From Trebonia sp. (GTDB lineage: Bacteria > Actinomycetota > Actinomycetes > Streptosporangiales > Streptosporangiaceae): a stretch of 5,246 bases of DNA. The translations under genes and the position numbers were made by a program. Below, one piece after another: positions 1 to 5,246 of this stretch. Under the pieces are notes generated by a model. That model was given only the letters and a program-made list of their open reading frames with translations, made no database searches and was not told where the DNA came from. The first letter of the stretch is position 1, and each line of letters begins with the position of its first letter. The DNA is taken from positions 1 through 5,246 of the forward strand of contig JASHXJ010000312.1 of assembly GCA_030043595.1 (NCBI GenBank). Direction: 5' to 3'.

Positions 1-405
1 GCCACCCCGGGCTGTGTCGCCTACATCGGCATCAGCTACAAGTCCAAGGTCGAGGCGGCGGGGCTCGGCGAAGCCGAGCTGGCCAACGGCGCCGGAGGGT
101 ATGAGCTGCCGACCAACGCCACCATCGCGGCCGCGGCGGGGAGCTTCCCCACGATTCCGGCCACGGGCACCATGTCGCTGATCAACAGCAGCGCGCCTGG
201 GGCGTACCCCATCATCAACTATGAGTACGCGATCGTGGAATCGATCCAGCCGAGCGTGAACAAGGCGCAGGACATCCAGGCCCTGCTCTACTGGGCGATC
301 ACCGCGGGCAACTCGCCCAAGTACCTGTCGCAGGTGAACTTCCTGCCGCTGTCCTCGGCGGCCTTCACGGTTTCCGAGGCCCTCATCGCGAAGATCACCA
401 CCTAG
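1..405 (+). CDS. pstS: Phosphate ABC transporter substrate-binding protein PstS, C-terminal part (5' end outside window)
   Basis: This is the last 134 codons of a gene that starts upstream, read in the frame beginning at base 1 and ending with TAG at 403-405. PstS is the extracytoplasmic phosphate-binding protein that feeds the PstCAB importer. The visible part matches the C-terminal lobe of the family: a GCVAYIGISY strand (residues 4-13), the N-G-A-G-G-Y-E-L-P-T segment followed by an alanine-rich helix, the AYPIINYEYAIV strand with its YPI-NYE signature, an ALLYWAITAG helix, and a closing V-x-F-L-P-L-S with a final helix ending in A-K-I-T-T. The signal peptide and N-terminal lobe lie outside the window, so lipoprotein status cannot be judged. 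The family call is strong. Which PstS paralogue it is, and whether pstC/pstA/pstB are adjacent, is unknown. The gene ends head-on against the ABC ATPase gene on the other strand, sharing the CTAG at 402-405. Confidence 0.9.
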   Translation, partial: ATPGCVAYIGISYKSKVEAAGLGEAELANGAGGYELPTNATIAAAAGSFPTIPATGTMSLINSSAPGAYPIINYEYAIVESIQPSVNKAQDIQALLYWAITAGNSPKYLSQVNFLPLSSAAFTVSEALIAKITT

Positions 406-1379
406 GACTGGGCAGCTGCCTGACCCAGGTGGCCGGGGCGCTGGGAGCGGAACTCCTGAACGGAGCAGCCAGTCAGCACCGTGGCAGACAGAGCACGGGC
501 GGACGCGCTTCTGGGCAGGTTCAGCATCGGCCCGAGCTCGCCGAAGTAGCCACCGGGACCGATCACCGTCACATGCTCCTCCGCGCCGTCACCCATCTCG
601 CGCAAGATCTCGACTTCGCCGGACTGGACCACGTACACCAGGTCGCTCGGATCGCCCTGCCGGAACACGAACTGTCCTTCGCCGAGCGTGACCTCCCTGG
701 GTTCTCGCTGCTCCGCCGGAAGGTGCGGGGTCAGCTCGACGACCTTGTCCGCGAGCTGGGTGATGCGCTCGTCGTGGGTGGCGACCACCACCATCCGGCC
801 TGGCCGCGCCAAGTCTCGCAGCAGCCGCAGGACGCCCTCCACCTGAACGTAGTCCAGGTGCGCGGTGGGCTCGTCGGCCAGCACCAAGGGCGGATCGTGC
901 ACCAGAGCCCGGGCGATGGCTGCCCGTTGCTGCTGCCCCCCGGACAGCTGGCCCGGCCGGTAATTCGCCCGCTCGCTGAGACCCACCTGCGCCAGCAGGG
1001 TCGTGGCCCGCTCGCGTGCCGCCTTTCGGGAGGCGCCGGCGAGCCGCAGCGGGACCATCACGTTGGACCGGGCGCTGAGACTGGGGATGAGATTGAAGGC
1101 CTGGAACACCACGCCGACCGTATGCCGCCGGTAGGTCGCCAGAGCCCGGCCACGCAGCCCGGTGATTTCCTCGTCGTTGAAGTGGATGGAGCCGGAGGTC
1201 GGGGTAAGCAGCCCCGCCAGGCAGGAAAGCAGCGTGGTCTTACCGCAGCCGGAAGGTCCCAGCAGCACCATCAGCTGGCCGTCGTCGCCGTCACAGGAAA
1301 AACCGTTCAGCGGCCGGATCTTGTAGCCGCCGGACGTGAATTCAACGGTGAGGCTCTTGATGGACAGGGACACCGGCAT
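402..1379 (-). CDS. ABC transporter ATP-binding protein with fused C-terminal cyclic-nucleotide-binding domain
   Basis: The product is 325 residues. Residues 1-220 form a complete ABC ATPase of the MacB/LolD type: Walker A GPSGCGKT (41-48), Q-loop Gln93, signature LSGGQ (145-149), Walker B LVLADE (165-170), D-loop AHLD (173-176) and switch His202. All catalytic residues are present, so it should hydrolyse ATP to drive the permease encoded just upstream. Residues about 228-312 form a CRP/PKA-like cyclic-nucleotide-binding fold: a G-x-F-V-F-R-Q-G-D-P start, YVVQSGEVEI, then a phosphate-binding cassette from F279-G280-E281-L282 to R290-S291-A292. The Glu-to-Arg spacing and the R-S-A triplet are as in proteins that bind the nucleotide. 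There is no DNA-binding domain. The ATG at 1379-1377 overlaps the permease stop as TGATG with no clear Shine-Dalgarno, so translation is probably coupled. The frame stays open upstream to 1709, but that extension is arginine-rich, lies inside the permease gene and does not look like protein. The ligand (cAMP or other) is inferred. Confidence 0.93.
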   Translation of the reverse strand: MPVSLSIKSLTVEFTSGGYKIRPLNGFSCDGDDGQLMVLLGPSGCGKTTLLSCLAGLLTPTSGSIHFNDEEITGLRGRALATYRRHTVGVVFQAFNLIPSLSARSNVMVPLRLAGASRKAARERATTLLAQVGLSERANYRPGQLSGGQQQRAAIARALVHDPPLVLADEPTAHLDYVQVEGVLRLLRDLARPGRMVVVATHDERITQLADKVVELTPHLPAEQREPREVTLGEGQFVFRQGDPSDLVYVVQSGEVEILREMGDGAEEHVTVIGPGGYFGELGPMLNLPRSASARALSATVLTGCSVQEFRSQRPGHLGQAAAQS

Positions 1380-2425
1380 CACCCGAACGCCGCGGCAGGA
1401 TCGGCGCCGGTAGCGCGCCGCAGGGCGACAAGGCTCGCGATGAGCCCGACGACGACCGCTATTGCCGGAAGTGTCGCGAACGCGCTCGCCGGGATGGCGA
1501 CAGGCTGCTTGAACAGTCCAAACATGAAATTGGATATGATCATGGCGAAAACGGCGGCAGCCAGTGCGACAATTACGGCCTGCAGCGCCAGGCCGACGAA
1601 CAACGCCAGCGAGGACGAGCCGAGCGCTTTGAGGACGGCGAAGTCCCGGACCCGCTGGAGTGCCGACACGTAAAGCAGCGCCGCTACGATCATCGCGGCG
1701 ACTACCCACATCATGATCTTCGAATTGTTGATTGATGAGATGGCGCCTGAGAGATTAGTCAGGACGCTCTGCTCGATCGCCTGGTTGCCACTCGCGGCCA
1801 GGCCTGGTGGCAGGGTAGCCGGAGTGCCGCGGGTCACCACTTCCGTGATCAGCGGCCTGCCCCCGAACGCCAGCGCCTGCGCGTCATGCAGGCTCATGTA
1901 GACGACCGGGAAGCCCCCCAGCATGGAGCGATCGGTCACCTCCCCCACGACGCGCAGCGACATGGCGCCCACCGTGATCGTCGTTCCGAGCGCCGCGCCG
2001 ACGCCGGTGTCGGTCACGACCTGGCCGGCTCCGGACAGCGGACGGCCAGCCGTCACGGCCGGGTCGCCGAGGTTCCCGATCTGGACCCCGAAGACCTCGA
2101 CATTGCTTGTCTGGCTGCCGATGCGCGCCACCTGCTGGAGGACGATCACGAGCGGGGCGGCTCTCGTCACGCCCGGGGAACGCGCAATCACAGCTGCATC
2201 AGACTGGGGGAAAACTTCCGATCCTGTGATGCTGCTGTGGGCGTTATCCGGTAGCACCCACCATTGAGCCCCAACTCCCCCCACCGTCCGGTCAATTTCT
2301 GCGGTGAACCCTCCGGCCAGCCCAGACAAAAGGAGAGCCATCGCGAGCACAAGGCCGGCCCCTATGACAGCGATGAGAAACTGGCGATACCGATATCTCA
2401 AATCGGCGAAGGTAATCTCGAACAT
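1379..2425 (-). CDS. MacB/FtsX-like ABC transporter permease
   Basis: The product is 348 residues with the four-helix topology of FtsX/MacB permeases: a cytoplasmic N-terminus rich in Arg/Tyr (L-R-Y-R-Y-R-Q), a first membrane helix at about 16-38, a large extracytoplasmic domain at about 40-235, then helices at about 237-256, 272-300 and 318-336. The cytoplasmic loop after helix 2 has the family motif R-x-R-D-F-A-V-L-K-A-L-G (258-269), which contacts the ATPase. The tail ends in D-P-A-A-A-F-G, like the usual D-P-x-x-A-L ending. It is the membrane partner of the downstream ATPase (one-base overlap) and would act as a homodimer. Family members extrude substrates or transmit mechanical force; the substrate cannot be read here. 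No membrane-fusion protein gene lies in the window. I chose ATG 2425 because it begins the conserved M-F-E-I-T-F-A-D-L-R-Y-R terminus. An in-frame ATG at 2560 would add a non-conserved segment overlapping the divergent gene. Confidence 0.9.
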   Translation of the reverse strand: MFEITFADLRYRYRQFLIAVIGAGLVLAMALLLSGLAGGFTAEIDRTVGGVGAQWWVLPDNAHSSITGSEVFPQSDAAVIARSPGVTRAAPLVIVLQQVARIGSQTSNVEVFGVQIGNLGDPAVTAGRPLSGAGQVVTDTGVGAALGTTITVGAMSLRVVGEVTDRSMLGGFPVVYMSLHDAQALAFGGRPLITEVVTRGTPATLPPGLAASGNQAIEQSVLTNLSGAISSINNSKIMMWVVAAMIVAALLYVSALQRVRDFAVLKALGSSSLALFVGLALQAVIVALAAAVFAMIISNFMFGLFKQPVAIPASAFATLPAIAVVVGLIASLVALRRATGADPAAAFG

Positions 2426-2432
2426 CGGTGCA

Positions 2433-2438
2433 AGTGTA
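2433..2438 (-). promoter_or_regulatory. Putative -10 element of the permease-ATPase operon (leaderless)
   Basis: On the minus strand the hexamer reads TACACT, which fits the actinobacterial TANNNT pattern. It is followed by seven bases (TGCACCG) and then the permease ATG at 2425. That spacing places transcription start at or next to the A of the ATG. No Shine-Dalgarno is seen upstream of this ATG, which also fits a leaderless mRNA. No convincing -35 box is visible. Confidence 0.45.
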
Positions 2439-2473
2439 AATCGCCCGGGAGGAAGGCGGCTACCCGCGTTGGC

Positions 2474-2479
2474 TAGATT
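2474..2479 (+). promoter_or_regulatory. Putative -10 element of the hydrolase-cyclase operon (leaderless)
   Basis: TAGATT fits TANNNT and is followed by six bases (GCCGGG) before the ATG at 2486, so transcription could begin on the start codon. No good -35 hexamer is seen at the usual 16-18 base spacing. This supports ATG 2486 as a leaderless start, but it competes with the GTG 2504 alternative. Confidence 0.4.
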
Positions 2480-2485
2480 GCCGGG

Positions 2486-3340
2486 ATGCGGGAGAATGGC
2501 CCGGTGCGCGTCCATTTCTGCGGTACTCGCGGCTCCACGCCGGTCAGCGGGCAGGGCCACGCGCGCTACGGGGGCAACACCTCCTGCATCGCGCTGTCCC
2601 GCGATGGCGAGCCGCCCACCCTGGTTCTCGACGCCGGTACCGGCCTTCAGGACCTGTCGAAGGCGCTGAACGGCGCGCCGTTCCGGGGATCACTGCTGCT
2701 CAGCCACCTGCACTGGGACCACACGCACGGGATGCCGTTCTTTCGCGGCGGGCTGCTGGACGGCCACCGGGTCGACGTGTACCTACCGGAGCAGGGTATT
2801 GACCCGGAGGAGCTGCTGGCCCAGGTCCTCTGCCCGCCGCACTTTCCGATCCGGCCGAGGCAACTGGGCAAGGGCTGGACATTCCACGCCCTCGAACCCG
2901 GTCAGCACGAGATCGAGCAGTTCTCGGTGCAGGTCGCGGAAATCCCGCACAAGGGCGGCCGGACCTTCGGCTACCAGGTGCGCGACGGTTCCTCGGCCAT
3001 CACCTACCTGACGGACCACAGTCCGCTGGCGCTCGGCCCCGGGCCAGAAGGCATGGGCGAGTACCACCCCGCCGCGGTCGCCCTGGCAACCGGGGCCGAC
3101 GTGCTCGTGCACGATGCTCAGCACACCGCGGCCGAACTGCCTCAGCAGGCCTACCTGGGCCACTCAGCCGCCGAGTACGCGGTGGAACTGGCCCGGCGGT
3201 GCCAGGTCGGCACGGTAGTGCTGTTCCATCACGACCCATGGCGGACCGACGCTGGGATCGACGAGATCGTGGCCGGCTGCAGCGGGCCAGGCGTCCGGGT
3301 CATCGCCGCGTTCGACGGGATGGTCCTGGAGGTGCCGTGA
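2486..3340 (+). CDS. Metallo-beta-lactamase-fold hydrolase, candidate cyclic-nucleotide phosphodiesterase
   Basis: The product is 284 residues from ATG 2486 (278 from GTG 2504) and looks cytoplasmic, with no signal peptide or membrane helix. It belongs to the PhnP/RNase Z-like branch of the fold. It opens with VHFCGTRGSTP (9-19) and an RYGGNTSC block (28-34), then LVLDAGTG (46-53). The metal-binding motif HLHWDH is at 74-79. Further likely ligands are His155 (IPHKGG), Asp177 (YLTD), Asp210 and His213 (VHDAQH), His226 (GHS) and His248/249 (LFHHDP). The set looks complete, so an active dinuclear metal hydrolase of a phosphodiester-type bond is expected. Members of this fold include class II cyclic-nucleotide phosphodiesterases and tRNA or phosphonate-pathway enzymes, so the substrate is not fixed by sequence. 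The stop overlaps the cyclase start (GTGA), so the two are co-translated. That context is the reason for proposing cAMP as substrate; this part is inference. Confidence 0.88.
   Translation: MRENGPVRVHFCGTRGSTPVSGQGHARYGGNTSCIALSRDGEPPTLVLDAGTGLQDLSKALNGAPFRGSLLLSHLHWDHTHGMPFFRGGLLDGHRVDVYLPEQGIDPEELLAQVLCPPHFPIRPRQLGKGWTFHALEPGQHEIEQFSVQVAEIPHKGGRTFGYQVRDGSSAITYLTDHSPLALGPGPEGMGEYHPAAVALATGADVLVHDAQHTAAELPQQAYLGHSAAEYAVELARRCQVGTVVLFHHDPWRTDAGIDEIVAGCSGPGVRVIAAFDGMVLEVP
2490..2494 (+). promoter_or_regulatory. Possible ribosome binding site for an alternative GTG start at 2504
   Basis: GGGAG lies nine bases before an in-frame GTG (2504-2506). Starting there would give a protein beginning V/M-R-V-H-F-C-G-T-R-G-S, which is where this hydrolase family usually begins. 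The site therefore bears on the start choice of the hydrolase: ATG 2486 (leaderless, six extra residues) or GTG 2504 (led by this site). Confidence 0.4.
3328..3332 (+). promoter_or_regulatory. Ribosome binding site of the cyclase gene
   Basis: GGAGG sits within the last codons of the hydrolase gene, four bases before the GTG at 3337. Together with the GTGA overlap (3337-3340) it supports GTG 3337 as the start and coupled translation, although the spacing is on the short side. Confidence 0.6.
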
Positions 3341-5246
3341 CGCCGTCAGAGCGCGCGCATGGGCCAGCTGGCCCCCAGGACGCGGACCCCTTCCAGGCCT
3401 ATGTGCCGGGCGTCCTTGTCGACTGGATCGCCAGCGGGCCGGCCACTGCCTACCGGGCCCTGGACGGGACCCTGGTGCTCGCGGACATTTCCGGGTTCAC
3501 CCGGCTGACCGAGGGGCTCGCCCGGGCCGGCAAGATCGGCGCGGAGGAAATCAGCCAGTTCCTGGACATCGTCTTCGCCTCGATGCTCGACCCCGCCTAC
3601 CGTTATGGCGCCGATCTGATCAAGTGGGCCGGAGACGCGGTTCTGCTGTTCTTCGACGGTGCGGAGCACGCGGCCCGTGCCTGCACCGCCGTCTGCGAGA
3701 TGCGCGCGACCCTGCGCCAGGCCGGCAAGGTCCGTGGCACATCGGCCTCGGCCAGCCTGAAGCTGTCCGCCGGGGTGCACAGCGGCGAGGTGATGCTGTT
3801 CCTGGCGGGCACAGGCCACAAAGAGCTCATCGTCTCCGGAACGTCGGCAACTCTCACCGCGCGGCTCCAGCGGGCCGCCCTGCCGGGCCAGATCGGGATC
3901 AGCCAGGCCACCGCGGCCGTGCTCGATCCAGCGCTGGCGGGTGCCCCGGTCGGCCCCGGCGTGCTGCTGCGCACCTCGCCGCGGGCGGCGCCGGGTCCCG
4001 GTCGCCCGCGCCGTGACCCTGCCGGGCTCGGCCTGGACGGCTACCTGCCGGTGCCGATCGCCGAGCACCTGCGTGCCGGCCGGCCCGACGATGAGCACCG
4101 CCGGGTCGCCGTCGCGTTCGTGCAGTTCACCGGTACCGACGACCAGCTCGCCGCGGGCGGGCCCGGCCAGTTGTCGGCGGCGCTCGGGCATCTTATCGGC
4201 GCGGCTCAAGACGGCGCGCAAGCCAACGACGTGACTTTCCTGGAAACTGACATCTGCCCGGGTGGCGGCAACATCATGCTGGTGGCCGGTGCGCCGCGCA
4301 GCGCCGGCCGGGACGAGGAACGGCTCCTTGCCACCGTGCGCGCCATCCTCGATCAGCCCGGTGGTCTGACGCTACGGGCGGGAGTGAACGCCGGCCGGGT
4401 GTTCACCGGTGACCTAGGGCCGCCCTACCGCCGCACTTACTCGGTCAAGGGTGACGCCGTCAACCTGGCCGCGCGGCTGACCGCGCGGGCCGCTGCCGGT
4501 GAGCTGCTGGCGACGGCGGCGGTGCTGGACCGGTCGGCGCAGGGATACGACATCAGCCCGGTGCCGCCGTTCCGGGTTAAGGGCAAGACCGCGCCGGTGC
4601 AGGCCTTCCGTGTGGCCGGGACGATCCAGGCCAGCCGTGCGCCGCTGGCCGCCGATGGCTGGCTCGTCGGCCGCGACGGCGAGGTCGCCGCACTGGGCGA
4701 CATGCTCGGCTCGCTGCAGCGGGGCCAGGGAGGCGTCATCGAGCTGTCTGGCGACCCGGGCATCGGCAAGTCCCGGCTGCTCGCCGAGCTGCTCATGATG
4801 GCCGACGCGATGAGATCGGTCGTCGTCCGGTGCAACCCCTACGGCAGCAGTACCCCTTACGCGGTCGCGGGGACCCTGCTCAGGGAGCTGATCGGGGGAC
4901 CCGGCGAGGCTACGCCGGGGACGGTCACGGCGGCGCTCGAAACCGCGGTGCGCAGCCGGGCGCCGCACTTGCTGCGCTGGCTGCCGCTGCTGGCCACCGT
5001 CGTCGGCGCCGACCTGCCGCTCACCGTCGAGGTCGCCCAGCTCGATCCGGAGTTCCGCCGGCCGCGGCTGGAGCAGGCCGTGACCGAGCTGCTCGGGGCG
5101 CTGCTCAGCGGGCCCACGGTGGTGGCGATCGAGGACACCCAGTTCGCCGACGAGCCTTCCGCCAGCCTGCTGAACCGGCTGTTCGGCGAGGCCAGCGACC
5201 GGGCCTGGCTCATCGTGTTCACGGTTCAGCCGGCGCGGTCAGCGTT
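3337..5246 (+). CDS. Class III nucleotidyl cyclase with tandem cyclase domains and AAA/STAND-type ATPase domain (3' end outside window)
   Basis: 636 codons are visible with no stop before the window ends. Domains in order: cyclase domain C1 at about 45-200; a Pro/Arg-rich linker at about 205-255; cyclase domain C2 at about 255-428, closing with the usual RVKGKTAPV (413-421); then a P-loop ATPase from about 443 with Walker A GDPGIGKS (472-479) and Walker B VVAIED (595-600) in an E-D-T-Q-F-A-D motif typical of AAA_16/STAND regulators. C1 has both metal-binding aspartates, Asp50 (ADISGFT) and Asp100 (IKWAGD), but has Thr172 where the catalytic Asn is expected. C2 lacks both aspartates (Phe261 and about Asn312) but has GDAVNLAAR with Asp373, Asn376 and Arg380. 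One composite catalytic site from C1 plus C2 is therefore predicted, making cAMP from ATP. No membrane helix is seen, so it should be soluble. The layout matches animal soluble adenylyl cyclase. The specificity lysine of C2 is not apparent, so the exact nucleotide is less certain. GTG 3337 is chosen for the GTGA overlap and upstream GGAGG. Confidence 0.9.
   Translation, partial: MTPSERAHGPAGPQDADPFQAYVPGVLVDWIASGPATAYRALDGTLVLADISGFTRLTEGLARAGKIGAEEISQFLDIVFASMLDPAYRYGADLIKWAGDAVLLFFDGAEHAARACTAVCEMRATLRQAGKVRGTSASASLKLSAGVHSGEVMLFLAGTGHKELIVSGTSATLTARLQRAALPGQIGISQATAAVLDPALAGAPVGPGVLLRTSPRAAPGPGRPRRDPAGLGLDGYLPVPIAEHLRAGRPDDEHRRVAVAFVQFTGTDDQLAAGGPGQLSAALGHLIGAAQDGAQANDVTFLETDICPGGGNIMLVAGAPRSAGRDEERLLATVRAILDQPGGLTLRAGVNAGRVFTGDLGPPYRRTYSVKGDAVNLAARLTARAAAGELLATAAVLDRSAQGYDISPVPPFRVKGKTAPVQAFRVAGTIQASRAPLAADGWLVGRDGEVAALGDMLGSLQRGQGGVIELSGDPGIGKSRLLAELLMMADAMRSVVVRCNPYGSSTPYAVAGTLLRELIGGPGEATPGTVTAALETAVRSRAPHLLRWLPLLATVVGADLPLTVEVAQLDPEFRRPRLEQAVTELLGALLSGPTVVAIEDTQFADEPSASLLNRLFGEASDRAWLIVFTVQPARSA

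Larger units (their letters stand above)
2426..2485. promoter_or_regulatory. 60-bp divergent intergenic control region
   Basis: This is the only real intergenic gap in the window. It separates the divergent starts of the permease-ATPase operon (-) and the hydrolase-cyclase operon (+), so both promoters and any shared operator must sit here or inside the flanking coding starts. It is locally less GC-rich than its surroundings near 2432-2442. I looked for a CRP-type palindrome (TGTGA-N6-TCACA) and found none. A weak CGCC/GGCG inverted pair flanks the GGAGGAA-like run, but it is too short to call an operator. Confidence 0.6.

Noticed and set aside
411..420. Perfect palindrome GGCAGCTGCC near the convergent gene ends, considered as a terminator
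   Set aside because: It has no loop, is only ten bases long, has no T-run on either side, and lies inside the ATPase coding region.
429..1673. Long open frame on the plus strand (414 codons) opposite the ATPase and permease genes
   Set aside because: It is antisense to genes with clear motifs. Its translation is rich in Arg, Gly, Gln and His with no recognisable domain, as expected for a GC-rich shadow frame.
1380..1709. Upstream extension of the ATPase frame to a start at 1709
   Set aside because: It lies wholly inside the permease gene, is arginine-rich, and precedes a start at 1379 that has the TGATG overlap and fits the normal ABC N-terminus.
2426..2503. Search for a CRP/cAMP-receptor operator in the divergent region
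   Set aside because: No TGTGA-N6-TCACA or close variant is present on either strand.
2426..2560. Upstream extension of the permease to an ATG at 2560
   Set aside because: It would overlap the divergent hydrolase gene and adds a segment unlike the family. ATG 2425 gives the usual N-terminus and has a -10 element at the right distance.
3346..4221. Minus-strand open frame of 291 codons opposite the cyclase
   Set aside because: The plus strand here encodes the cyclase C1 domain with its catalytic motifs. The minus product is Arg/Gly-rich low-complexity sequence.
4414..4968. Minus-strand open frame of 184 codons opposite the C2 and Walker A region
   Set aside because: It is a shadow of a confidently assigned coding region and shows no motif of its own.

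Overview
The window is very GC-rich, with densely packed genes, GTG starts, apparently leaderless promoters and many long spurious antisense ORFs. Together with the protein families present, this points to a high-GC actinomycete. I cannot name the genus from the sequence alone.

Layout: (1) Bases 1-405 (+) are the 3' end of a PstS-type phosphate-binding protein gene that begins upstream. (2) Bases 402-2425 (-) hold a two-gene operon. The permease (1379-2425) comes first, followed by an ABC ATPase (402-1379) that overlaps it by one base (TGATG) and carries a C-terminal cyclic-nucleotide-binding domain. The ATPase stop codon and the pstS stop codon share a CTAG tetranucleotide. (3) Bases 2426-2485 are a 60-bp divergent control region with a -10-like hexamer on each strand, each about 7 bases from its start codon. 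(4) Bases 2486-5246 (+) hold a metallo-beta-lactamase-fold hydrolase and, overlapping it by four bases (GTGA), a large class III nucleotidyl cyclase. The cyclase has two cyclase homology domains followed by a P-loop ATPase domain and runs off the window.

The genes between 402 and 5246 look like a compact cyclic-nucleotide module: a cyclase resembling animal soluble adenylyl cyclase in architecture, a metallohydrolase that might be a phosphodiesterase, and a MacB/FtsX-like ABC transporter whose ATPase carries a CRP-like binding pocket. The domains and motifs are read directly from the sequence. That they form one pathway, with the transporter gated by locally made cAMP, is inference from gene context. 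The pstS end belongs to a separate convergent unit and need not be related.
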